A stretch of 25,072 bases of DNA from Oscillospiraceae bacterium (GTDB lineage Bacteria; Bacillota; Clostridia; Oscillospirales; Oscillospiraceae). Below, one piece after another: positions 15,217 through 22,777 of the stretch. The notes beneath the pieces are model-generated. The model ran no database searches. It saw only the letters and a program-made list of their open reading frames with translations, and was not told where the DNA came from. The position numbers and the translations under genes were made by a program. The stretch is from NCBI GenBank assembly GCA_017420125.1, contig JAFOJR010000093.1:1-25072 (forward strand). Reading direction: 5' to 3'. The first letter of the stretch is position 1. Each line of letters starts with the position of its first letter.

Positions 15217-15282
15217 ACCATCCACCTCCTCCGGTCGCATATTTGCTATTTTGCAATAAAGAAAGTCTCCACGTAGATATAT

Positions 15283-15311
15283 ATATTACCATTGATTTTC
15301 AGAAAAAGCAA
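15283..15311 (-). promoter_or_regulatory. Promoter of rpsT
   Basis: Minus strand: -35 TTGCTT (15311-15306), exact 17-base spacer, -10 TAATAT (15288-15283) preceded by TGG (extended -10). The leader would be about 60 bases. Confidence 0.65.
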
Positions 15312-15339
15312 TAACTTTTTTCTTTTTTTCTTCTTTTTT

Positions 15340-15368
15340 GCATATCTTTTTTTTCGCTGAGGAAAATA
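15340..15368 (+). promoter_or_regulatory. Possible forespore (SigG/SigF) promoter of gpr
   Basis: GCATA (15340-15344) matches the -35 of forespore sigma factors, and GAAAATA (15362-15368), 17 bases on, partly matches the SigG -10 CATNNTA; GGAAAATAAG (15361-15370) also partly fits the SigF -10. gpr is a known SigF/SigG target, which supports the site. No sigma-A promoter is evident. Confidence 0.4.
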
Positions 15369-15399
15369 AGCCCGGTAAATAAAAGAAGGAGCAGGCGTG

Positions 15400-16305
15400 A
15401 TGCAGAAGAGAAGAACGGACCTGGCTGTTGAAGCAAGAGACCTGTGGACGGAGGCAGCGGGGGAAGCTGCGAAATTGGAAGGCGTAAAATCATGGGATGC
15501 CCTGCGGGAAGGGTATCCGGTCACAACGGTGGAGATTTTGGACGAGAACGGGGCAAAGACACTGGAAAAACCTGTGGGGACATATGTTACGATTTCATTG
15601 GGCGGTCTGCGCCGGCGGGAGGAAGACGCCTTTGGGCGGGCAGCCCGTGTGATTGCCAAAGAACTGGGACAGCTTTTGCCTTCGGAAGCGGGCGGTCCGG
15701 TTCTGGTGGCCGGACTGGGGAACCAGGCGATTACACCGGACGCAATCGGGCCTTTGGTGGTTTCCCATATCCTGGCTACCCGGCACCTGGTGAAACAAAT
15801 GCCGGAGCAGTTTGGCGCTTTTCGCCCTGTTGCTGCCATTGCGGCAGGCGTGCTTGGCACAACGGGTGTGGAAAGCGGCGAGATCATCAAAGGTGTGGCA
15901 GAAAAAATTAAACCATCCTGCATTCTTGTGGCAGACGCGCTGACAGCCCGGACGGCAGACCGGATCTGCAGTACGGTTCAGATTACCAACAGCGGCATTA
16001 CGCCCGGTTCCGGCGTGGGAAACAGCCGCAGAGAGCTGAATGCGCAAAGCATGGGGGTCCCGGTGATTGCCATCGGCGTTCCAACGGTAGTAGAGGCAGG
16101 GACGCTGGCAGCAGATCTTGTGAGCCGTGCCGGGATGGAGCTGCCGAATGAAGGGGCATTCGCAAAGCAGACAGGCGGCCTTTTGGTGACACCAAAGGAT
16201 ATTGACGCCCAGGCGGCCGAGCTTTCCAAAGTCATTGGGTATGGGATCAATCTTGCCCTGCAGAAAGGGCTGGCGCTGGAAGATATTACGATGCTGCTGG
16301 AATAA
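15400..16305 (+). CDS. gpr: Spore germination protease GPR
   Basis: 301 residues. RTDLAVEARDL at residues 5-15 is the GPR N-terminal hallmark. GLGNQAITPDAIGP holds Asp114 and VADALTARTADRI holds Asp179; their spacing of 65 matches the two essential aspartates of the Bacillus enzyme (127 and 193). TNSGITPGSGVGNSR is also conserved. GPR is made as a zymogen in the forespore and, at germination, degrades the small acid-soluble proteins that coat spore DNA. ATG 15400 is 8 bases from AAGGAG; GTG 15397, directly before it, is 5 bases away and equally possible. The stretch before RTDLA is only four or five residues, much shorter than the propeptide in Bacillus. Confidence 0.95.
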   Translation: MQKRRTDLAVEARDLWTEAAGEAAKLEGVKSWDALREGYPVTTVEILDENGAKTLEKPVGTYVTISLGGLRRREEDAFGRAARVIAKELGQLLPSEAGGPVLVAGLGNQAITPDAIGPLVVSHILATRHLVKQMPEQFGAFRPVAAIAAGVLGTTGVESGEIIKGVAEKIKPSCILVADALTARTADRICSTVQITNSGITPGSGVGNSRRELNAQSMGVPVIAIGVPTVVEAGTLAADLVSRAGMELPNEGAFAKQTGGLLVTPKDIDAQAAELSKVIGYGINLALQKGLALEDITMLLE

Positions 16306-16337
16306 GAAGGGAGGATACCTTTTCAAAACAGAAAAAC

Positions 16338-16369
16338 TGCCCGGTTTCTGCATTGACAGGAACCGGGCA
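16338..16369. repeat. Inverted repeat overlapping the promoter of the cytidylate kinase-like gene
   Basis: TGCCCGGTTTCTG (16338-16350) pairs with CAGGAACCGGGCA (16357-16369), one mismatch. It lies 32 bases after gpr and covers the -35 and half of the spacer of the next promoter. On the plus strand it lacks a proper T-run (AATTTAG follows); on the minus strand GTTTTTCTGTTTTG follows. It may end gpr weakly, stop antisense RNA, or be an operator. Confidence 0.55.
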
Positions 16370-16382
16370 AATTTAGTATGAT
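16353..16382 (+). promoter_or_regulatory. Strong sigma-A promoter of the cytidylate kinase-like gene
   Basis: -35 TTGACA (16353-16358, perfect), 18-base spacer, -10 TATGAT (16377-16382, five of six). The start would be near 16389, about 46 bases before ATG 16435, which excludes the upstream in-frame ATG 16378. Confidence 0.7.
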
Positions 16383-16434
16383 AAAGAAAAGAGGCAGCGG
16401 CCGGGCCGTATGCCAAAAGAAAGGGTGGAAATAC

Positions 16435-17052
16435 ATGGGAAAAGCAATCGTCACCATTGGAAGGCAATGCGGAAGCGGAGGAAGAGAAATCGGGAAGCGT
16501 TTGGCCGACAGATTGGGTGTTCCGTTTTATGATCGAAAGCTGATCGAATTAGCAGCCCAGGAAAGCGGGATTGATCCCAATGTGTTTGCACATGTAGATG
16601 AAACGGCCACCAACAGCCTGCTGTATGCTTTGTCCATGGGCGCGTTTACGTTAAACAGCGCCGGCATGGTGGAAAGTTCCATTAACGACAAGGTATTCTT
16701 TGCCTCTGCGGAATTTATCCGCAAAGTGGCAGCAGAGGGTTCCTGCGTCATTGTCGGTCGCTGTGCCGATTACATTCTGCGGGAAGAAGAAGCCTTGCTC
16801 AGCGTTTTTATCCATGGACAGCAGAAGGACCGCGTGGCCAGAATTGCAAAAGAACTTAAATATGAACCGGGCAAGGCCGAAGAGGTTGTCCGCAAGCTGG
16901 ACAAACAGCGGGCCAATTATTATCATTACTACGCAAGCCGAAAGTGGGGCACCATGACCAACTATGCTCTGGCGATAGACACCAGCATACTGGGCATTGA
17001 CGGCGCGCTGGATCTGCTGGAAGTGGCTGCTCGCAAAAAAATGGAAGATTGA
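16435..17052 (+). CDS. Cytidylate kinase-like P-loop protein
   Basis: 205 residues. The N-terminus AIVTIGRQCGSGGREIGKRLADRLGVPFYDRKLIELAAQ is the signature of the cytidylate kinase-like family, with the variant phosphate loop GRQCGSGGRE at residues 9-18 in place of the Cmk loop. GSCVIVGRCADYIL and RANYYHYYASRKWGTMTNYALAIDTS are also family-typical. Relatives are about 200 residues and common in Clostridia, often beside an ordinary cmk; the substrate is not established, and nucleotide kinase activity is inferred from fold. ATG 16435 has AAAGGGTGG 6 bases upstream. It has its own promoter after gpr and a terminator behind it. Confidence 0.85.
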   Translation: MGKAIVTIGRQCGSGGREIGKRLADRLGVPFYDRKLIELAAQESGIDPNVFAHVDETATNSLLYALSMGAFTLNSAGMVESSINDKVFFASAEFIRKVAAEGSCVIVGRCADYILREEEALLSVFIHGQQKDRVARIAKELKYEPGKAEEVVRKLDKQRANYYHYYASRKWGTMTNYALAIDTSILGIDGALDLLEVAARKKMED

Positions 17053-17103
17053 CGCGTGGTAAGTACAAAAGTGCCTGAAAAGTTTACGAAATGAAAAATG
17101 CAG

Positions 17104-17137
17104 CGGCCGCAACGCCATTTGGGTTGCGGCCGTTTTT
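17104..17137. terminator. Bidirectional terminator between the cytidylate kinase-like and HAD genes
   Basis: CGGCCGCAAC (17104-17113) pairs with GTTGCGGCCG (17123-17132), 9-base loop, followed by TTTTT on the plus strand. On the minus strand CTGCATTTTTCATTT follows, so it can also end the convergent HAD gene. Confidence 0.85.
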
Positions 17138-17168
17138 CCTTTCCATCGCGTGGAACCGCGCCGAATGG

Positions 17169-17990
17169 TCAGGTGACTTCATACAGCTGCTCCAATCGCG
17201 AAATGACATCGGCGATGCAGTGATCGTCGGAAGAAGCAGCGATCTGCACGAAGGGCTGACATTTGACTTCCTGGGCAGCATCAGAAGGGCAGAAGCCGAT
17301 TTTGGCCAGACGAAGCATGGGGAGGTCGTTCTGATTGTCTCCCACGCAGTAGAGATGCTGCAGATCAATATTCAAAAGACGGGCCAGGCGGCGCACCTGC
17401 TCTCCTTTGGTGCTGCCCCGGGCGGTGAGCTCCAGCAAATGATGATTGGAGAAAATAATTTCATAATGGTCCGGCCAATGGGTGCGGATGTATGCCTGCA
17501 CTTCTTTCAGCATGGTATGGCGCTGTTGAAATATGGCCTTCACAAAGGGCTTGGGGACTTCATCGGGGTCCTTGCAGAGGGTATAGGAAATGCCCACTTT
17601 CCGCGCGTGGTTTTCCGTAATTTGATTGGGCTGGAAGGCATACATTTTCTCGCCATGGTACAGTTCAAATCCGATATCCGGAAACTGCCGGATGATCTGG
17701 CGCAGATCTTCCACCACCCGGGGGGGCAAAGAGGACTGAAACAGCAGATGGTCGGATTGAAAATCATACAGTGCGGCCCCATTGGACAGCACCACAGGCG
17801 CATTGATGGGAACTATGGGCACTTGGGGCAGAAACGTGAGATGAGACCGCCCTGTGGCGATGGTAAACCGGCCGCCCTGCGCGATGAAGGACAGGATGGC
17901 GGCTTTATTTTCTTCCGACAGACGATGGTCAGAGCCGATTAATGTGTCGTCAAAGTCGCTGACCAGAAAAACACCGTGAAATTTTCCCAA
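17169..17990 (-). CDS. HAD-superfamily hydrolase, subfamily IIB (Cof-type phosphatase)
   Basis: 273 residues. Motif I is LVSDFDDTLIG with nucleophile Asp12 and acid/base Asp14; motif II is TIATGRS; motif IV is YCVGDNQNDLPMLRLAKIGFCPSDA, typical of Cof-type (IIB cap) enzymes that dephosphorylate sugar phosphates or cofactor intermediates. The family Lys is in TARGSTKGEQVRRL. Substrate cannot be read from sequence. The start is TTG 17990: an in-frame TAA lies six codons upstream (18008-18006) and no ATG or GTG occurs before the catalytic motif. AAAGGA lies about 11 bases upstream, so initiation may be weak. Single gene behind a long leader; converges on the cytidylate kinase-like gene. Confidence 0.88.
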   Translation of the reverse strand: MGKFHGVFLVSDFDDTLIGSDHRLSEENKAAILSFIAQGGRFTIATGRSHLTFLPQVPIVPINAPVVLSNGAALYDFQSDHLLFQSSLPPRVVEDLRQIIRQFPDIGFELYHGEKMYAFQPNQITENHARKVGISYTLCKDPDEVPKPFVKAIFQQRHTMLKEVQAYIRTHWPDHYEIIFSNHHLLELTARGSTKGEQVRRLARLLNIDLQHLYCVGDNQNDLPMLRLAKIGFCPSDAAQEVKCQPFVQIAASSDDHCIADVISRLEQLYEVT

Positions 17991-18184
17991 GAGACAATCA
18001 TTCCTTTATCGGCTCCCACTGCAGACAATATTCCCTGCAGGGGAACACAGAGCACTGTGGCGGCAAAAGCGGTGAACCTGATTTTCGACAATATATCCCC
18101 GAAACATCCATGACAGGATGCAAAGGGAATCACACGCAATTGAAAGATTCACCGGCAGTGCAGAGACCTGCACTGTTGCGCTTA
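17991..18184 (-). other. Long 5' untranslated leader of the HAD gene
   Basis: About 194 bases separate the predicted transcript start from TTG 17990. It contains the stem CAGTGCAG/CTGCACTG (18156-18175), the palindrome CCCTGCAGGG (18033-18042) and two copies of ATATTGTC on the minus strand. No known riboswitch core is recognised. A 66-codon minus frame (TTG 18139 to 17939) overlaps it but has no ribosome site. Confidence 0.4.
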
Positions 18185-18190
18185 AAATTC

Positions 18191-18219
18191 AGTGTACCAC
18201 AAAACCAGACAAACCGCAA
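18191..18219 (-). promoter_or_regulatory. Predicted sigma-A promoter of the HAD gene
   Basis: Minus strand: -35 TTGCGG (18219-18214), 17-base spacer, -10 TACACT (18196-18191) with TGG before it (extended -10). The transcript would start near 18184. Confidence 0.55.
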
Positions 18220-18339
18220 ATGTTCCCGGCAAGGGAAAGCCGTATTTTTCATGCGGCGCAGAGCGGAAAAACTCAATATCGGACAAAACTGCCGCAGCAT
18301 CGGGCGCCAGGGCAAAGGGGCCCGGGCGGGAATTGCGGC
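18220..18339. other. Gene-free stretch between the HAD promoter and the rluD terminator
   Basis: No gene, RNA or repeat that I can support. It is part of the gene-free region 17991-18447; the rest holds the HAD leader and promoter and the rluD terminator. Confidence 0.4.
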
Positions 18340-18387
18340 GGAGAAAACAAAAAATGCGTGATATCCGATTTGGATATCACGCATTTT
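18340..18387 (-). terminator. Terminator of the yggS-to-rluD block
   Basis: A perfect 16-bp inverted repeat, AAAATGCGTGATATCC (18351-18366) and GGATATCACGCATTTT (18372-18387), 5-base loop. The minus-strand tail is TTTTTTGTTTTC, 60 bases after the rluD-family stop. This is the end of the long minus-strand operon. Confidence 0.92.
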
Positions 18388-18447
18388 AAAGCAGGAAAAA
18401 CAGATTTTGATTCTCGTGCCGGTGCTGCCTGACCCAGACGCCCCGTT

Positions 18448-19371
18448 TTACTTTATTTTGATGTTCTGTTTCAATTTTACCAGGATTTTCTGAAAATCCG
18501 CCGGAAGCGGACAGGAAAATTCCATTTGCGCGCCGGTTCCCGGATGGGAAAACCGGATGGTCTGGGCGTGAAGACATTGTCCACTGAGGCCGGTCACCGG
18601 CCGTTTTTCGCCATAAACCGTGTCGCCCAGAAGCGGATGGCCGATGTGGGCCATATGCACCCGGATCTGATGAGTACGTCCGGTCTCCAGGCGGCACCGG
18701 ATAAATGTGTAACCGGGAAAGCGGGCCAGAACCTCATAATGCGTGACGGCAGGTTTTGAATTTGTCTCCGTAACAGCCATCTTTTTCCGGTGAGTGGGAT
18801 GCCGTCCGATGGGAGCGTTGATGGTTCCGGTGTCCTCGCGCAGATTCCCGCGCACCACAGCCAGATAAACGCGGGACAAACTATGATCCTGCAATTGAGC
18901 GGAAAGAGACAGGTGGGCCGCATCGTTTTTGGCCACCAGCAGCAGACCGCTGGTTTCTTTGTCAATACGGTGAACGATGCCCGGGCGCAGTGTGCCGCCA
19001 ATGCCGGACAGGCTGTCTCTGCAATGATACAGCAGAGCGTTGACCAAAGTGCCGTCCGGATGGCCGGGAGCGGGGTGAACCACCATACCGCGGGGCTTGT
19101 TAATCACCACCACATCCGCATCTTCGTACAGAATAGAGAGAGGGATGTCCTGCGGAAGGACATCCAATGGCTCCGGTTCCGGCAGCGAAACAGAAACCGG
19201 CACGCCGGGAATGGTTTTGTCACTTTTTTTCAGTGGCTTTCCACAGCGCAAGACCAGCCCCTGCTCCAAAAGCCGCTGTGCATAGGCGCGGGTAATGCCT
19301 TCCAGTGCCTGCGCCAGATAGGCATCAATCCGCTGTCCTTCCGTTTCCGGATGCAGCAGAATGGTTTCCAT
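18448..19371 (-). CDS. rluD: RluA/RluD-family 23S rRNA pseudouridine synthase
   Basis: 307 residues. An S4 RNA-binding domain (RIDAYLAQALEGITRAYAQRLLEQGLVLRCGK, about 14-45) precedes the catalytic domain with NKPRGMVVHPAPGH (91-104) and GIVHRIDKETSGLLLVAKN, catalytic Asp137. ETGRTHQIRVHMAHIGHPLLGDTVYG is the second conserved block. These enzymes convert uridine to pseudouridine in 23S rRNA; RluD-type specificity (helix 69) is likely but the related YlyB paralogues look alike. In Bacillus the lspA neighbour is ylyB, a member of the same family, so YlyB is the closest match by position. ATG 19371 overlaps the lspA stop as TGATG, with AAGGAG 8 bases upstream. Confidence 0.9.
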   Translation of the reverse strand: METILLHPETEGQRIDAYLAQALEGITRAYAQRLLEQGLVLRCGKPLKKSDKTIPGVPVSVSLPEPEPLDVLPQDIPLSILYEDADVVVINKPRGMVVHPAPGHPDGTLVNALLYHCRDSLSGIGGTLRPGIVHRIDKETSGLLLVAKNDAAHLSLSAQLQDHSLSRVYLAVVRGNLREDTGTINAPIGRHPTHRKKMAVTETNSKPAVTHYEVLARFPGYTFIRCRLETGRTHQIRVHMAHIGHPLLGDTVYGEKRPVTGLSGQCLHAQTIRFSHPGTGAQMEFSCPLPADFQKILVKLKQNIKIK

Positions 19372-19850
19372 CAGGTCAGCTCCTTCTTGTTTTTGCCGTA
19401 AAAGAAGAGGATGTAAACGCAGAGCAGAACCCCGCCTACTGTAATACATACATCGGCAAAGTTAAACACAGGGAAAGAGACAAACAGAAACTGGAACATA
19501 TCGATCACATAGCCCAGACGGATCCGGTCGATCAGATTTCCTACGGCACCGGCCAAAATCAGCACCAGAGACCAGCTTCCCAGAGGATGGGTGATCTTCC
19601 GCCGCAGGATCAGGTACAAAACGACCAGAGAGGCGGCAGCGGACAGCACCGTCAGCAGCCAGGTGGCGTTTTGAAAAATGGACCAGGCGGCGCCGGTGTT
19701 GTGCACATGAGACAGCCCCAAAACGTTGGGAATGATCTCCAGCGTCGTATCAGCATAGGGCTGATACGGCAGGAAGAGCGCGATAAAATATTTGATGACC
19801 TGGTCGGCGGCAATGAGAATTGCCGCCGCCAGAAGAGAAAGTATGATCAT
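19371..19850 (-). CDS. lspA: Lipoprotein signal peptidase (signal peptidase II)
   Basis: 159 residues, four membrane helices. Family blocks are present: AADQVIK (Asp16), VHNTGAAWSIF (49-59), AGAVGNLIDRIRLGYVIDMFQF (100-121) and FPVFNFADVCITVGG (126-140). The catalytic aspartates are Asp117 and Asp133. It cleaves the signal peptide of diacylglyceryl prolipoproteins in the membrane, for example substrate-binding lipoproteins such as LivK. ATG 19850 has GGAG 7 bases upstream and begins 12 bases after the ileS stop; the end overlaps rluD by one base, so these three genes are tightly linked. Confidence 0.96.
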   Translation of the reverse strand: MIILSLLAAAILIAADQVIKYFIALFLPYQPYADTTLEIIPNVLGLSHVHNTGAAWSIFQNATWLLTVLSAAASLVVLYLILRRKITHPLGSWSLVLILAGAVGNLIDRIRLGYVIDMFQFLFVSFPVFNFADVCITVGGVLLCVYILFFYGKNKKELT

Positions 19851-19862
19851 AGAAAAACTCCG

Positions 19863-22682
19863 TTAAAGCATGGCTTTGACCACAGCGGCACAGCGGGGAC
19901 AAAGTTCCGGATGGTCTGCATCGGTGCCGACGCCTTCATCGTGGCACCAGCAGCGAACGCACTTTGGAGCATTGGAAGGAACAGCTTCCACCCAAAGACC
20001 GGGGAAGGCAACGCCTTCATAGCCGGTTTTTGCATCGTCTTCCAATACGGTAACTTTAGAAACAATCAGCAGTGTGGTCAGCGCGTCGTCCTTCAGCGGG
20101 GCAAACGCTTGGGCGGCTTCAGGGGACAGGTGAAGCGTGATTTCACTGTCCAGAGATTTGCCGATGGTTTTGGCAGCCCGGGCCAGCTCCAATGCTTTGT
20201 TCACGTCGGTACGCAAAGCGCCAAGCTTTTCCCAGCGGTCCGCCTGCTGGGCAGACAGCACCAGCGCGTCGTCATAAACCGGCATGGGATTTAAGAGAAC
20301 GCTGAAGGTGTTTGCATTTTTGTCATGGGGCATAAAGCTCCAGATTTCTTCGGCAGTGAAGGCCAGAATAGGCGCCAGCATCCGCACCATACCGTCCAGG
20401 ATATGGTAGATGGCGCTTTGTGCGCTGCGGCGGGCCTTGCTGTCTTTCCCCTCGCAATAGAGGCGGTCTTTGATAATGTCCAGATAGAAATTGGACATAT
20501 CCACCACGCAGAAATTGTGGATGGAATGGGTGATGACATGGAACGCATAGCTGTCATAGCTGCTGCGCACTTTGGCCACCAGCTGATTATAGCGGGCCAC
20601 GGCCCATTGATCCAATTCTTCCATCTCCTGGAAGGGGACGGGCTGGTCAGGATCAAAATCATCCAGATTGCCCAGAATATACCGGGCAGTGTTGCGGATT
20701 TTCAGGTATAAATCGGAAAGCTGCTTGAAGATTTTATCGGAGGCACGCACGTCCACACGATAGTCGGAAGAAGCAGCCCACAGGCGCAGCAGGTCGGCGC
20801 CATACTGCTTGATGATGGTCTCCGGCGCCACGGCGTTGCCCAAAGATTTGTGCATGGCTTTGCCTTCGCCATCCACGGTCCAGCCGTGGGTCAGAACGGC
20901 GCGGTAAGGCGCTTTGCCCTGGGTGGCTACGGCGGTGAGCAAGGAGGACTGGAACCAGCCGCGGTACTGGTCTGCGCCTTCCAAATACAGGTCGGCAGGC
21001 CAATTTTGCGGATCGTCCTTCATGAGGGAGGCAATGTGGGTGGAGCCGGAATCGAACCAGCAGTCCAACGTGTCGGTTTCTTTGGTAAAGTGGGTACCGC
21101 CGCAATGGGGGCAGGTGAATCCCTGGGGAAGCAGGTCGGCCGCTTCCCGTTCAAACCAGATGTTGGAACCGTGCTGCCCGAACAGGGCGGAAATTGCCTC
21201 GATGGTTTCTTTTGTGCAAATGGGTTTGCCGCAGTCGGAACAGTAGAACACGGGGATGGGGAGACCCCAGTGCCGCTGGCGGGAAATGCACCATTCTGCC
21301 CGCTCCCGCAGCATGGAGACCATGCGGTCGTACCCCCATTCCGGCATCCACTGGATGTTGCCGCAAGTGGCAACTGCATCTTCTTTGAACGCGTCTACAG
21401 AGCAGAACCACTGGTCGGTTGCCCGATAGATGATGGGGTTTTTGCAGCGCCAGCAATGCGGATAGGAGTGCACGATTTTTTCCAGAGCCAACAAAGCGTT
21501 TTGCTCTTTCAGTTCTTCCAGAATCACGCCGTTTGCCTTGGCGTAATACAGTCCGGCAGATTTACCGGCCTCTTCTGTCATGTGGCCCCTGGCATCCACC
21601 GGGACCAGTACGCCGATATTTGTTTTCCCGGCGTTGTCATATTGCTTGCAGATGAAAAAGTCATCCACGCCGTGTCCGGGCGCAGTATGAACGCAGCCGG
21701 TACCGGATTCCAGCGTGACGTGATTGCCCACGAGAATGACCGATTCCCGGTCAAGGAAGGGATGGGCGGCAGTCATCAGTTCCAGATCACGGCCCTTGAA
21801 TTTTCCCAGGACTTCCCAGGTTTCAATGCCGGCAGCCTTTGCGACGGCGGCGGCCAGATCTTCCGCTACGATATAAACCTCGCCGTTTGGCGCCTGCATC
21901 AGGATATATGTGAAATCGGGGCCCAGAGAAATGGCCAGATTGCCGGGAAGCGTCCATGTCGTGGTGGTCCAAATGACGAAATACGTTTTGGAGAGATCAC
22001 ACAGCCCCTGGAATTTCCCGTGGTCGTTCCGCACCTGAAATTTGACATAAATGGAGTCACAGGGATCATCGGCATATTCGATTTCCGCTTCTGCCAAAGC
22101 GGTTTCGTCATGGGGGCACCAATAGACAGGCTTTAAGCCTTTATAGATATATCCCTTTTCATACATCTTGCCGAAAACCTTGACTTCCTCTGCTTCAAAG
22201 GCAGGGTCCATCGTGCGGTAGGGGTGTTCCCAATCGCCCAAAACACCCAGGCGGATGAACTGCTCCCGCTGGATGTTGATAAAGTTTTGCGCAAACGCTT
22301 CACAGGCATTGCGGAATTCGGGAATGGACATTTTTTTCCGGTCCAGCTTGTTCTGCTTGATGATGGCGCTTTCGATAGGCATTCCATGATTGTCCCAGCC
22401 GGGGGTATAGGGGGCATGATAGCCGGCCATATTTTTATATCGAAGGATAAAATCCTTCAGACATTTGTTCATAGAAGTGCCCATGTGGATATATCCGTTG
22501 GAAAACGGCGGACCGTCGTGCAGAATGAACCGGGGTTTTCCTTCGTTGTGCTTCATCAATGCGCCGTATACATCTTTTTCATACCAGCTTTTCAGCATAT
22601 CCGGTTCCCGTTTCGGCAGACCGGCCCGCATTGGAAATTTTGTTTTGGGCAGATTGATGGTCTGGTTATAGTCCAGAGGCAT
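19863..22682 (-). CDS. ileS: Isoleucyl-tRNA synthetase
   Basis: 939 residues, class I synthetase. The HIGH motif is HMGT at residues 66-69 (after PPFSNGYI). The KMSKS motif reads AMHKS (609-613) inside VDGEGKAMHKSLGN. The editing domain carries TWTLPGNLAISLG and GTGCVHTAPGHGVDDF. The C-terminal zinc finger has Cys908, Cys911, Cys928 and Cys931, as in bacterial type 1 IleRS. It charges tRNA-Ile in the cytoplasm. ATG 22682 follows AAGGAGAG by 8 bases. There is no T-box leader: only 95 bases separate it from divIVA and these hold the divIVA terminator. The lspA gene follows after 12 bases. Confidence 0.98.
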   Translation of the reverse strand: MPLDYNQTINLPKTKFPMRAGLPKREPDMLKSWYEKDVYGALMKHNEGKPRFILHDGPPFSNGYIHMGTSMNKCLKDFILRYKNMAGYHAPYTPGWDNHGMPIESAIIKQNKLDRKKMSIPEFRNACEAFAQNFINIQREQFIRLGVLGDWEHPYRTMDPAFEAEEVKVFGKMYEKGYIYKGLKPVYWCPHDETALAEAEIEYADDPCDSIYVKFQVRNDHGKFQGLCDLSKTYFVIWTTTTWTLPGNLAISLGPDFTYILMQAPNGEVYIVAEDLAAAVAKAAGIETWEVLGKFKGRDLELMTAAHPFLDRESVILVGNHVTLESGTGCVHTAPGHGVDDFFICKQYDNAGKTNIGVLVPVDARGHMTEEAGKSAGLYYAKANGVILEELKEQNALLALEKIVHSYPHCWRCKNPIIYRATDQWFCSVDAFKEDAVATCGNIQWMPEWGYDRMVSMLRERAEWCISRQRHWGLPIPVFYCSDCGKPICTKETIEAISALFGQHGSNIWFEREAADLLPQGFTCPHCGGTHFTKETDTLDCWFDSGSTHIASLMKDDPQNWPADLYLEGADQYRGWFQSSLLTAVATQGKAPYRAVLTHGWTVDGEGKAMHKSLGNAVAPETIIKQYGADLLRLWAASSDYRVDVRASDKIFKQLSDLYLKIRNTARYILGNLDDFDPDQPVPFQEMEELDQWAVARYNQLVAKVRSSYDSYAFHVITHSIHNFCVVDMSNFYLDIIKDRLYCEGKDSKARRSAQSAIYHILDGMVRMLAPILAFTAEEIWSFMPHDKNANTFSVLLNPMPVYDDALVLSAQQADRWEKLGALRTDVNKALELARAAKTIGKSLDSEITLHLSPEAAQAFAPLKDDALTTLLIVSKVTVLEDDAKTGYEGVAFPGLWVEAVPSNAPKCVRCWCHDEGVGTDADHPELCPRCAAVVKAML

Positions 22683-22716
22683 GGTGGGTCTCTCCTTCTT
22701 TCAAATATTTTCGATT

Positions 22717-22764
22717 CCAAAATACAAGAGCGGCGGGGGGCGTTACTTCGCCATTCCCCGCCGC
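22717..22764 (-). terminator. Terminator or attenuator between divIVA and ileS
   Basis: Minus strand: GCGGCGGGG (22764-22756) pairs with CCCCGCCGC (22738-22730) and is followed by TCTTGTATTTTGG. The T-run is interrupted, so partial read-through into ileS is likely, especially as no separate ileS promoter is visible. Confidence 0.6.
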
Positions 22765-22777
22765 CACGTTTCGGAGT

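Noticed and set aside
16420..16440. T-box-like AAGGGTGGAAATAC before the cytidylate kinase-like gene
   Set aside because: Only the first bases match the T-box core; it is a normal ribosome binding site, and no leader long enough for a T-box exists.
17939..18139. 66-codon minus-strand frame in the HAD leader
   Set aside because: Starts with TTG, has no ribosome site and overlaps the HAD gene out of frame; kept only as a remark on the leader.
19305..20294. Long plus-strand frame of 329 codons opposite rluD, lspA and ileS
   Set aside because: It runs antisense to three firmly identified genes and resembles no protein family; a codon-bias shadow.
20850..22136. Long plus-strand frame of 428 codons opposite ileS
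   Set aside because: Antisense to the conserved IleRS coding sequence; no family motif and no ribosome site.
22683..22777. T-box leader for ileS
   Set aside because: Only 95 bases are available and they hold the divIVA terminator and the ileS ribosome site.
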